Assembly (NCBI GenBank): GCA_030267565.1
Contig: BRXU01000029.1
Coordinates: 1,285,001-1,349,000, forward strand
DNA length: 64,000 nucleotides
Direction: 5' to 3'
DNA from: Pleodorina starrii
Lineage: Eukaryota > Chlorophyta > Chlorophyceae > Chlamydomonadales > Volvocaceae
The notes under the pieces were generated by a model. That model saw nothing but the letters and a program-made list of their open reading frames with translations, was not told the DNA's origin and ran no database searches. Shown piece after piece: positions 1-9,734 of the stretch (the stretch's first letter is position 1; each line of letters opens with the position of its first letter). Both the position numbers and the translations under genes were made by a program.

Positions 1-1119
1 GTTTCGGCGCTCAAGGCCCTGGGCATCGCGCGACCGTCGCACATCCAGGTACGGCAACGCTGCCGGTCAACTCCGCTCACTTAACTTGCCGCCACAACAA
101 CCACCACAACCACCACAACCACGACAACTACGCGGTACGACCACGCGGTTGTTGTTTCTAGTACTACCATTCTTCCTGTTTCCTCAGGGTTTCCTCCCGC
201 CTTCCTGCTCCTCTTCCCGCTCCGAAACCCTCCTTTCCCACCCGCCCTGACCGCCCGATGTGCAGTCGCTTGCGTTCTCCGCGCTGTGCGGGGCAGCCCC
301 GGGTGAGCGGCGGAGCGCCTCCTCGGCTCCGGTGGTTCTCGCTGACCAGGCGGGCAGCGGCAAGACGTTGGCGTACCTGCTGCCCATGATGCAGGTGCGG
401 ACTGAGGGGGGGGGCGGTGCGAGGCCGGCTGGGGGGGCGGGGGCGGCGCGGGCTGAGGGGGCGGGGGCGGTGCGAGGCCGGCGGGGGGCGTGCGTCGCAG
501 GGACGTGTGGGGTAACGGTCGGTTGCTGTCGCTGTCGCTGGCAGCGCGGGGGTGGGCGTGAGGGAGCTCCCTGGCGACACGCGGGGCAGCGCAGCCCGGA
601 TTCAGATCCAGACGTCTGCCGGTTCCGGACCGCGTGCTGGCGGCACTGCGCTCCGAAACCCTAGGAGCTGCCGCTGTGATATCGGCTGAGCTGCGCTGCG
701 CTGAGGTGGGTTAACATCAGTACGGAGACTACGCAGTCACATCCAGGCCCTGTACGACATACCTGTTACCGACGTACCTGTTGGGAGCGGGAGGCCGCTT
801 CCGCTCCGCACTCCGCTCCGCTGTGCGCTGCGTCCCGCGCTGGCCCGCTGCTGATCTGGCCGCATCGCCGCATCCGCGTCTGCGCGGTCGTGTGCCCCCT
901 CCCACCCTCCCTCTCTCCGCTCCGTAGATGCTGAAGGAGGAGGAGGTGGCGGCGGGCGGTCGCGTCACGAAGCCCAAGTGCCCCCGGGGCATTGTGCTGG
1001 CGCCCACAGTGGGTGAGACCTGGAGGATGCATGCTTGCGTGTGTGGGGGTTGGGGTGGGGGGGGGGGTTACCCCTGAGGTGTCTTCAACGAGCCCTGTTC
1101 GCCGCCCGGTAGGTGAACA

Positions 1120-1180
<61 letters not shown>

Positions 1181-4100
1181 GCCGGTTTGGACAGTCCTGC
1201 GCTCTTCCTTTCCCCTTCTTGCTCCCCCTTCGCCTCCTTTGTTGTGCTTCTCCGTTTCTTACCTCGTCCTCTCTCCCCTTCCGCCTCCGCCCTCCCCCTT
1301 CCTCTTCCTCTCCCTCTCCCTCTTGCTCTGTGTGTGTGTGTGTTTCTGTGTGTCTGTGTGTGTATGTTTGGGGGGGGGTTCAGAGTTGGTGCAGCAGGTG
1401 CTGCGAGTGGCTCGGGCCCTCAGCGGAGCCGGTCTGCGCTGCCGTACAGCCGCCTTCACGGGGGGCCAGAAGGACGACAAGGCGCGAATGACCAGCTTCA
1501 GGACACAAAAGGTGGGTGTGTGTATATGTATGGGGGGGGGGTGAGAAGCGGAGGCGGAGGGGAGCATGGGGTCCGCAGGAGAGCGCGGGGTCTGAACACC
1601 ACATTCGCCCTGGATCCGACTCCCCCTGGTAAACCCTAACTTCCCCGTCCTCGTTCCTCCCCGGTCCCGGGTCGCCTCCGTTCCCCTCCTCGTCATCATC
1701 ATTTCTCCTCAAATCTCTCTTTCCCCCCTGGCTGGCTCCCCCCCCAAAGGATCTGTTGGCCGAGGGAGTTGATCTTGTGGTGGCCACCCCGGGGCGGCTG
1801 CAGCAGCACCTGCAGGGGGGCTCCCTGGAGCTCAGCCACTGCCGCATGCTGGTCATGGATGAGGTGGATGTGCTCATGGGTACGTGGGGTGGGTGCGCCA
1901 CCGCTTGGGGGTGATTGCCTTCCCTTCCCTTCCCTTCCTGGGGGGTGGGGGTGGCAGGAAAAGGGGCCACGGGGCAGCAGAGCAAAGGGGAGGGGGGAGG
2001 GGGGGTTCCCGTGGGAGAGTGTGTGTGGAGCAGCAGCTGGCAAAGCTCCTCTTCCGGCAGCAGATGCTGCCCGACCCGGTACCCACACCCGGCGAGATAC
2101 AAGAGCAAGTTACACAGTTTGGTGCGAGCGTGCGGCTGAGAGGTGAAAAAGATGGGGGGAGGTGTGCTGTCGAGGGCCGCTGATCAGCCGCTGCGGGTTG
2201 GTTGGCTGCCATGGCCAGGGCACGCTCTCGTTCACTCACGCGCCACAATGTTCTGCGTGTGCAAGTAAACGCGTGAAATTGCCTGGTGGTGCGATGAGCC
2301 CTCCCCTCCATCACGTCGTCGCTTCGCCCTTACACCGGCGCCAGCCGCTGCGAAATTGCCTCTTTGCTTTGGGCCATCATACACTCCACCACCCCCTCCG
2401 CCCTCGCCCCCCTCCGGCCCCCCTCGGCCCCCTTCCGCAGGCGACCGTGCCGAGTTCTCCTCGCAGGTGGGTCCCCTCCGCTCCGCCGCCCCTCCCTCGA
2501 TGCGCCTGGCGCTGGTGACCGCCACCCTGCCCGCCCACGTGTTTGCGGAGCTGAGGGAGGTGTGGCCCGAACTGAGGACCGTGTTTGGACCCGGACTACA
2601 CAGGACCTCGGCAGGTGGGGGGGTGGGGGGACATGGGGGGGGGCTCGGACGGGGCTGGGGCGGGGGCTGGCTGATTGGCACCGCTGCTGCTCCCCCTTCA
2701 GGCCCCGGGGCTGGGAGTCTCTGTGGTCACCTGCCACCTGCCGCCCATGCCGGGATGTGCGGGCTCCGCGAGGTCCGCTGGGCAACTGCGGCGGGCAGCG
2801 GCACGACCCCACCCACTCCCTGCACCCGCACCCACACCCCACCATCCGCGCCGCCGAACGCCGCCCGGCCCGACCTGCCTGGTTTCGTGCGAGTGTGTGG
2901 AGTCCCACACCTATCCTGTAGTTGAGTTTCCTTCCTGATGGTTTAGGTGCCAGTGGTGCCAGTGGTGCCAGTTCGTCAAAGCAGCTGTCCCCCCCTCGTC
3001 CCCCTCGAGCCCCCCTCGTCCTCCTCGCCCCCCTCTCCTCCCCCCCCTGTGTCATGTGCCATGTGCCCCCTCCTCAGGCCTGGTTGAGGAGTTGGTGGAC
3101 TGCAGCGGCGGCGATGAGATCACGGAGGAGAGCGGCCGCAAGCGGAAGCTCGAGGTGGGGGTGGGGATGAAAGAGAAGATGCCGCAGGGGGGAGGGGGAC
3201 CTGGAGTTGGGGTGGGATGGTGAGACAGCGAGGCTGCGACACACGTGGGGCCGCCCGGGAGGGATACACCACTCCCAGGGGGTGCGTCCACCGCTGAATG
3301 CAGTACAGCCGTACAGCCGCAGGACTCCACTCGAGTTGTGGGCGGGTCCCCGAGGACTGGGACGGGGCGCAGCGGTCCACTGCCCGGAGTTGGGCGGCCC
3401 GGAGACGGGGTGGTGCCGGGGGGCAGGGCAGGTGTCCGGTGCGCAGCTGGGGGGCGCTGCGCTGCGCTGCGGTGCGCATCGGCGCATATGTAGGAGCGCC
3501 ATTGCCGCACTTGAATCCCAACACTTCACTCCCAATGCTTCACTCCCAACATCCTCCACCCCCACCCCACCCCCCCGGTCGTGCGCAGGCCCTGCAGTCG
3601 CTGCTCGAGCGGCACCGCTCCCCTCGCACCATGGTCTTCTGCAACAAGATCGACTCGTGCCGCGATGTGGAGAACTTCCTCAGCCGGGCAGATCCACGGC
3701 AGCGCAAATACAAGTGAGCAAGGAGCGGCCACGGGGTTCGGGACGGGGCGGGGCGGGACGGGACGGGGGGGCTTGGGTGGGTGCGGAGGTCTTCAGGTTG
3801 ACGGAGCGGGGCCGGTGTGTGGGAATGCGGGGTGCGGAGAGGAACCGGACCCGGAGCAGGGAAGGGCAGGGAAGGGAGTTGTGGTGGCGATGTGGTGTGG
3901 CGGGCGCTGGCACTGGTGGCGTGGGAGCGGTAGTCACCGCAGCAGCAACGGCAGCAGCAGCAGGGGGCCCCAGGTGGCGAGCATCGGGGGACCCAATGGG
4001 GCTGGTGGACACGCGTGCGTGAGCGGGTGTTGACCTCGCCTGCCGTACACACCGTTGACGTACAGGGTGTTGCCGTATCACGAGGCCATCCGCGACGACC

Positions 4101-4182
4101 TGCGCGCCGAGGCCATGGCCGAGTTCCTCAAACCCATCACCGCCGCCGCCGCCGCCAAGCAGCAGCAGCAGAGGCCGCCACC

Positions 4183-4221
<39 letters not shown>

Positions 4222-5270
4222 CCAGCAGCAGCAGCGGGCGGACGACGACGAGGACGGGCCGGGCCAGCAGCGGGCGGATGCTGATTATGAGGATGAGGAG
4301 CCGGAGGGGGATCCGGCACTGGTGCTGGTGGCGACGGATCGCACCTCCCGGGGTGAGTGGGCACTACTGGACGTGGGTACTGTCGACACGTGGGTAGGTG
4401 GGAGTGGGTTGCGGTGGTCGGTGCGTGTGTGTGGGGGTGGGGGCGGGTGGGTGTGGGAAGGGGTGTCTGGCTATTTGGGGATCCGGGACCGCTGCGCGTG
4501 CGCTGGTTGTTGGCTTTGGTGGGCCACTGCCACTGCCCTCGGGTCCAGTCCGAGCCGGGAGAAACGCACACCCCTGGAGGCTGGGGCAGCCTCTGCAGTA
4601 CCGCTGAGTAATGTGTGCCCTCAAGGTCTCTTCACAACCGCACCCGCCCACCCACCCACCCACCCACCGCCTGCCTGGTGGCCCCTGACCGCGGCGGCCA
4701 CTGACTCGCGGGGCACAGAGGCGGCTGCCCTTGGTCGCTGCGTTGGGCTGAGGCCGCCCAGCAAGCCGCCCTTCCCCCGAAAGGCCGCCAGCCGCCCTCT
4801 TTGCCCTCGCGGCTCTTGCTGCCCCGCACCTCCCGAACCGCGAAATACCACCCGGCCCCGCTACGCCCCGCCATCCGCGTGTCCGCAGCCCCATCCCTGA
4901 CATGACTCCACATCTCTCCACACACTTGCACATCACACCCCTCTCTGAGGACTCTGACCCCCTGCCTCTGCATCGGCCCCCTCGCGCCCCCTGCCCCCCT
5001 TGCCCCCCTGCCCCTGCCCCCCCCTCTTCCCCCCTGCCCCCCTGCCCCTGCCCCCCTGCAGGCATCGACGTGTTGTACTGCGAGCACGTGGTCCTGTTCG
5101 ACTTCCCACGTGACCCCTCCGAGTACGTGCGCCGCGTGGGCCGTACCGCCCGGGGTGCCGGCGGTCGCGGCACCGTGAGCAGCCTGGTGCTGGGCCGGCA
5201 GGTGCCCCTGGCCCGGGAAATCATTGATCGCAACCAGAAGGGAATGCCGCTGCACACCGTGCCCGAATGA
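1..5270 (+). CDS. RH50-like: Plastid DEAD-box RNA helicase, RH50-like (5' partial)
   Basis: ATP-dependent RNA helicase of the plant RH50 type; the family acts in plastid rRNA maturation. Ten exons keep frame: 1-48, 266-394, 928-1012, 1384-1511, 1750-1879, 2441-2614, 3078-3154, 3589-3713, 4066-4352, 5062-5270, giving the last 463 residues. Motifs in order: Q motif (ARPSHIQ, residues 10-16), Walker A AGSGKT (45-50), PTVEL, ATPGR (142-146), DEVD (167-170), TAT (200-202), VFCNK (273-277), VATDRTSRG and [11 protein letters not shown] near the end. DEVD and TAT in place of DEAD and SAT are, from memory, usual for RH50. FGPGLHRTS and [10 protein letters not shown] also match RH50. The tail [12 protein letters not shown] fits too. 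A Q-rich insert interrupts the second RecA domain (separate entry). The start and transit peptide lie outside the window. Family call is firm; the exact orthologue is inferred. Confidence 0.9.
1119..1182. repeat. (CTGT)n microsatellite in helicase intron 3
   Basis: About 15 copies of the tetranucleotide CTGT run without a break. They lie inside the intron between helicase exons 3 and 4. Long apparent reading frames across this stretch come from the repeat and are not genes. Confidence 0.95.
1963..2104 (+). repeat. Dispersed intronic repeat, family C, copy 1
   Basis: About 140 bp in helicase intron 5 that is strongly similar to 48758-48899 in an ORC4 intron. Shared blocks include GGGGCCAC, GGTTCCC, GTGTGTGGAG, then AGCTGGCAAAGCTCCTC, GGCAGCAGATGCTGCCCGAC and GCGAGATACAAGA. 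It lies in the sense direction of the helicase gene, whereas the second copy is antisense to ORC4. I see no open reading frame or clear terminal repeat in it. It is a short mobile element or introner-like unit by inference. Confidence 0.85.
4144..4290 (+). repeat. CAG-rich tract coding a Q-rich, then acidic, insert
   Basis: This part of helicase exon 9 codes an alanine run, then glutamine runs interrupted by RPPP and single R, then acidic residues (RADDDED). It sits between helicase motifs IV and V, where RH50 proteins have only a short loop. The tract is in frame and flanked by well conserved sequence on both sides, so it is a real insertion in the protein and not intron. Confidence 0.9.
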
Positions 5271-5973
5271 GTGGAGATGAGCGGGAAGCGAAGTGGCGGG
5301 AAGCTGAGCGGAGGGGAGCCGCTGGTGGGAGAAAGTGGAGTCGAAAGCGGGGAGGGAAGACGGTGGGGGAGCGGCGACACAGGGGAGTTGTTCATCCGAG
5401 GGCTGGCGGTGGAAGAGCCTTTTGGGGCCCTGGGCTTGGCGGTGGCGGTGTTGGAGTCTTCCGCCAGCCGCGCAATGGCGCGTCGCGATTACGGGCGCGA
5501 AGGTGCAACTGACGGAGGGACCCGGGCAGCACCGAAGGTGTGCTGTTGGGCTAGTATTGCGGTGTTTTTTAGCAGGACAGGGCCGATGGTCGATGGGGCT
5601 TGCGGGCCGGACGGAACGTTTGAAGCTTTTTGAGGGCCGCAGAGGTGAAGCGCGGTGTGGCGCAGGCCTTCGCAACTGCCGTACGACTGGGCCAATTATT
5701 GGTTGGCAAATACCCAAATGCCACGCGCCTCCAACCTCAGCGTACCGAGGAATCCTAGGAGCTGCGCTTCTTCGTGTGATTTTTCTGCAAGCGAAGCTCT
5801 CGTTGGTCAGGGTTGGCACTTCGACTGCCACACACTTTTAAAAGGAAAAGCGCAGACGACCTCGACGAGCACCAATCCGTTGCCTAGCACGCGCTTGATA
5901 CATCGCTGTATTGGTGCTTCACATCAACGTTGCTTAGGAAGGAGTGCGTGCCGTTCCGACATCTGGTGCAAGC
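5271..5973. promoter_or_regulatory. Helicase 3' flank and TPR gene upstream region
   Basis: No coding exon recognised. A CCAAT element lies near 5692, and a TATA-like CTTTTAAAAG lies near 5835, about 130 bp before the TPR start codon. These are short matches, so promoter function is inferred from position only. No TGTAA signal was noticed behind the helicase stop. Confidence 0.35.
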
Positions 5974-8900
5974 ATGCAAGCGCAAACGTCGAGCCGCAGC
6001 TTACATACCGCTGCAAAAAGCCGGGGCCTGCTGCGACATCGGAGAATATGCTCGCATGCTTTGTCAGGGGTCCGCAGCCCGCAAACAGCCAGGAACAACT
6101 ACTGCGATGAGCCCCTCTCGGCGCATCATGTGAACCCCGCTTCGGATCAGCTGAAGCGCCTGCTCGCAGCGGCCAATGCCCTGGTGCTCTCCGTCGCCAT
6201 GCTGGGCGGAACGTGGCTTTCACCGCCGGCTGCGTTCGGCAACAACGTGCGGCTGGCCGACGTGGAAAGTCCGGAGCTGCGGGCCGGTAAGACTCAGCTG
6301 GCCGAATGGGCGCGGGGTGAGGGGTATCCAGGGACAGGCCGGAGCCTGCGGACGGTACATATCCACATAATGGCGCAGGGGGGAAGTCCATGTCATGAGC
6401 ACAGCTGCAAGGGACTCAGTCGCCGCCAGCGGGAGGGAAATGTGGCGCGGCATTTGGGAGGGAAAGGGGGCAGGCATTCTCAGGGAGACGGGTTGGGCGG
6501 GGGGCCTGCTGGCCGAGGCCCCACGGTGCCTTTACACGCGCACCTCGCAGAACACCTCTGCGCGCACCTCATGCTGGGGGGAAGGGGGCGTCTTGAGGTC
6601 CGTGGTAAACGTCCGGGGCGGCGCCAACGATGAAGCCGTTATTGCTCTGTATTTTATGGCCCAACATACGGCATGTTGTACGGCATTGACCGATGCAGGG
6701 CTCCAGGCGGCCACGAGCGGCGAGTTCGCCAAGGCCGAGGTGGTGAGCTCCTCTTCCCGCAGTGGTTTGGCGCTTGGGGTTGGGGCTGGGGTTGAGGTTG
6801 GATGGGGGTTTCGTGCTTGCATCTGCCGATGTCGTACTCGCCCCAGAGCCGTGTGTGGCGGCCGAGGACAGCTGCCCCTGGGCGGCACAACGCAGTTCTG
6901 TGGGCGCATGGGTTGTCATCGATTGGGTGGGTTGGGGTTGATTGGGGTTGTGCAGGGGGGCCGGCAGGGGGAAGGAAGTCGCGCCTGCATCAAAGGCCGC
7001 TTTGACCTTCCTGTAGGGGTGCATACGGATTGTCGGGTTGCGGCGCGCTCCTGCCGCACCCGCCCACCCTCCTCACGCCGTCGTGCCACCCTTCATCCCT
7101 CAAAACTTCCTCCTCCTCCTCCTCCCCCGCCTCCCCCGCCTCCTCCTCCAGGTGGTATCTTCCTCTCCCTTCTTCCCGTTATTCCGGATTCGTACGCCAG
7201 CTTGCCCATTCGAGCTGCCCATGTGCACCGGTCTGCCCAACCCCCGTGCGCCGGCCCCCCTCACCTGCTTGCCACTCAGTTACTTTGCTGCATTGCGTTT
7301 CTTCCGTATGGCCCCCCTCCTCATCTGCCGCTCGATGAAGAAAATCAACCCGACGGAACACCCCCCCCCCCCGAACCCCGAACCCCGGCGCAGATCTTCT
7401 CGCGCATCCTGGCGGAGGACCCCTCCCTGGCCTCCGTCTGGTCCAATTTAGGCAACGTGCACATGTCCCAGGGCCGCGCAAAGCAGGCGCTCGACGACTA
7501 CACGCGTGCCGTACAGCTGGCGCCCGAGGCGCCGGTGCCGTACCTCAATCGAGCCATCGCGCTGGAGGAGCTGGGGCTGCAGCTGGAGAGGGAGGGGCGG
7601 CCGGCGGAGGCGGGGGACAGGTGGGAGGGGGCAGGTGGGGGGGGGGGACGAAGGCAAAACGGCGGGTGGGCTGAGCGTGTTGCTGAGGTGGCGCCGCCCG
7701 GGCTGAGGAAGAAGGCAGAGGGAGGGAGGAGGAGGACGGACCTGCCGAACAGGAGGACAGGAAAGAGGGAGGAAAGGACAGTCCGAACAAGTCCGATGGA
7801 GAGAGAGCGAGAGGCAGCAGCAGCAGGAGGCAATGCAAGGGGGTCGGCGGCAATGCGCGGCACTCAGCCCCTGTCCCCGCCTGTCCCTCGTGTGCACAGG
7901 TGGCAGGAGGCACTGGCGGATTGCGACAGCGCCATAGCTCGGGACGCCAAGGAGTTTGCGGCCTGGTTCAACAAGGTACGGCACCGTACCGCACGGCACC
8001 CGGGATCGATCCTAAAAGAAGAGCGCGAGCAGTGGGTAGCCCACCGGGGGGGACCGAACCAACGGCTATGGAGGGGAAACAGCTCTGGAGGGGGGGAGGG
8101 GGCTATGCAGCCTTTAGGCGGAGAAGGCAACCTTCGTCGTGGCTCGTAGGCCTCACCCACGTGGCCGTTCCACAGCGCTCGCCATGATGCCATCCCTCCC
8201 GCCTTCCGCTTCCCGCCTCCCGGCCCAGTCTATGCCAGTCCATGTCCACGCTCGACCTGCCGAATCCCTGCTGTCACTCCTGCTTCCCCCTTCCATCTCC
8301 CTCCCACCCCCCGCTGAAACCGGCCCTTTGAGAACCCTACACGGCCCCACACGGCCCCGCCCCCGCCCCCCGGCCCCGAACCCATGCAGGGTAATGTGGA
8401 GCTGCGGCTGCGGGACTACGACGCGGCCCTGCGGTGCTTCTCCACCGCCGCGGACCTGGCCCCCGGCATCGCGGGCTATCGGCTGAGGGCGGCCCAGTTG
8501 GCGTACCAGGTCGGGGACGTGGAGGGGGCGGTGCGGACAGTCAAGGGGGTGCTGCGGAAGAACCCGAGATACGCAGGTGAGGCAGGGAGGGAGGGAGGCA
8601 GGGCGGGCGGGAGGGAGGGAGGCAGGGAGGATGGGGCGATGGGCGGGGAGTGAAGCGGATCGTAGCGGGATGTGTGGGCTCCGCTGCGGCCGTCCCGGAT
8701 CGCGAAGAGTGCCAGGGCTCGGGTTACCGGAGGCCCCGGCCCGCCTGTCTGGGCCTCCGGGACGCTGATGTCGCTGATACCACACACACACACACAGAGC
8801 TGGTTGCGGCAACCATTACCACGAGCACTAATATAAAGCCCTTTTTGCCTCCCCCCCGTTCTGGGGCTCCGGCCTATACGTGGATAACCCCCCGTATTCG

Positions 8901-9174
8901 CCCCCCTCCTCCCTAATCTCCCGCGTGTCTCTCTACCCCCGGATGTCCCGCACGCGCCCCTCAAGAGGCCCACACGACGCTGGCTGCGATGCTGTGGGGC
9001 CAGGGGCAGCTGGCGGCGGCGGAGGGGCAGCTGGAGGCGGCGATGGATCTGGGCGGCCGCTGGCGGGACGCGGGCTGGGTGGCGGCCAACACGCGCTGGC
9101 CCCCCGAGCTGAGTCGGGCGCTGCAGCGACTGCTGGACATCGACCGGGGGCAGCAACAGCAGCCGAGCGCGTAA
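5974..9174 (+). CDS. Thylakoid-lumen TPR protein (chloroplast precursor)
   Basis: Six exons keep frame: 5974-6286, 6699-6739, 7394-7620, 7900-7975, 8390-8576, 8966-9174, coding 350 residues. The first ATG of the open frame is used. The N-terminus is basic and Ser/Thr-rich. A hydrophobic stretch (LVLSVAMLGG) ending in SPPAAFG follows, which fits a bipartite chloroplast and thylakoid signal. The mature part starts NNVRLADVESPELRAG and carries TPR units such as SVWSNLGNVHMSQGRAKQAL, WQEALADCDSAIA and GNVELRLRDYDAALRCF. It resembles the plant lumenal TPR proteins of the At2g37400 group; the precise role in the lumen is not evident from sequence. A TGTAA at about 9482 suits the green-algal polyA signal. 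Exon 2 could end 3 bases later, because two GT donors are adjacent. Confidence 0.85.
6321..6346 (-). repeat. Family A repeat, diverged copy in TPR intron 1
   Basis: GGGTATCCAGGGACAGGCCG followed by GAGCC matches, with changes, the reverse complement of the family A core seen at 48143-48188. It lies about 35 bp inside the 5' end of the intron. Confidence 0.6.
8864..8890 (+). repeat. Family A repeat in TPR intron 5
   Basis: Carries the core GGCTCCGGCCTATACGTGGA followed by TAACCCC, identical over 27 bases to the copy in ORC4 intron 4. It lies about 75 bp before the splice acceptor at 8965. Confidence 0.9.
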
Positions 9175-9734
9175 TGCGATGTGGCGTGAAGTGATCGGCG
9201 ACCGGGGGGACCAGGGGGGAGGAGCTGGGCTCGTGGGCTGTAGGTGGGTTGCGGGGGTGGTGGGGTTGGGGTGGGTCGTCGGGTTTGCGCGGCGGCGGTG
9301 GATGGCACGTTGGCACGTGGCGGCAGCGGACGGGATGTTGGAGTGGGAGGCGGTGCGTGAGGTGGTGGGGCGGCCGTGTGGCCATTTCCGCTGGGTTGGT
9401 TTTACTGGGGCTCATGCAATACGCGGGCGGCCCCTCCCTCTCCCGCGCGCGTGTCGTCGGCCTTGGCACCAGGATGGCGCATGTAAACAAGAAGGGTTCT
9501 GGTTTCGGAGCTGATGGTTTGCCCTCCACCTGTACGACCACGTGTGTGGTCGTGAAGGTCACACGGGGGGGGGGCTGCTACGCGCCTCTCCGCTCCCGCA
9601 CATAGCAACATGGCAAGCATCCACCACAACGCGAGGACCGCCCCCGCCCCGCCCCCCTCTTGTCCGCCCAACGTTGCGTCGACCCCTGCCTGCTGCCTAC
9701 TGCCTGCCTGTCTGCCTGCCTGCCTGCCTGCTGC
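9175..9734. other. Convergent 3' region between TPR and TAM41 genes
   Basis: Holds the two 3' flanks. TGTAA occurs at about 9482 on the TPR strand. A short TGCC/TGTC repeat run is present near 9700-9735, up to the TAM41 stop. No coding exon recognised. Confidence 0.6.

Noticed and set aside
165..174. DEVD and TAT in the helicase as damaged DEAD and SAT motifs (protein residues 165-202)
   Set aside because: RH50-type helicases normally have DEVD and TAT, as far as I recall the family, so this is not a loss of function.
2701..2910. Open frame in the helicase gene after exon 6 ([14 protein letters not shown])
   Set aside because: Exon 6 joins exon 7 (3078) in frame and gives the conserved HRTS to [10 protein letters not shown] link, so this segment is intron.
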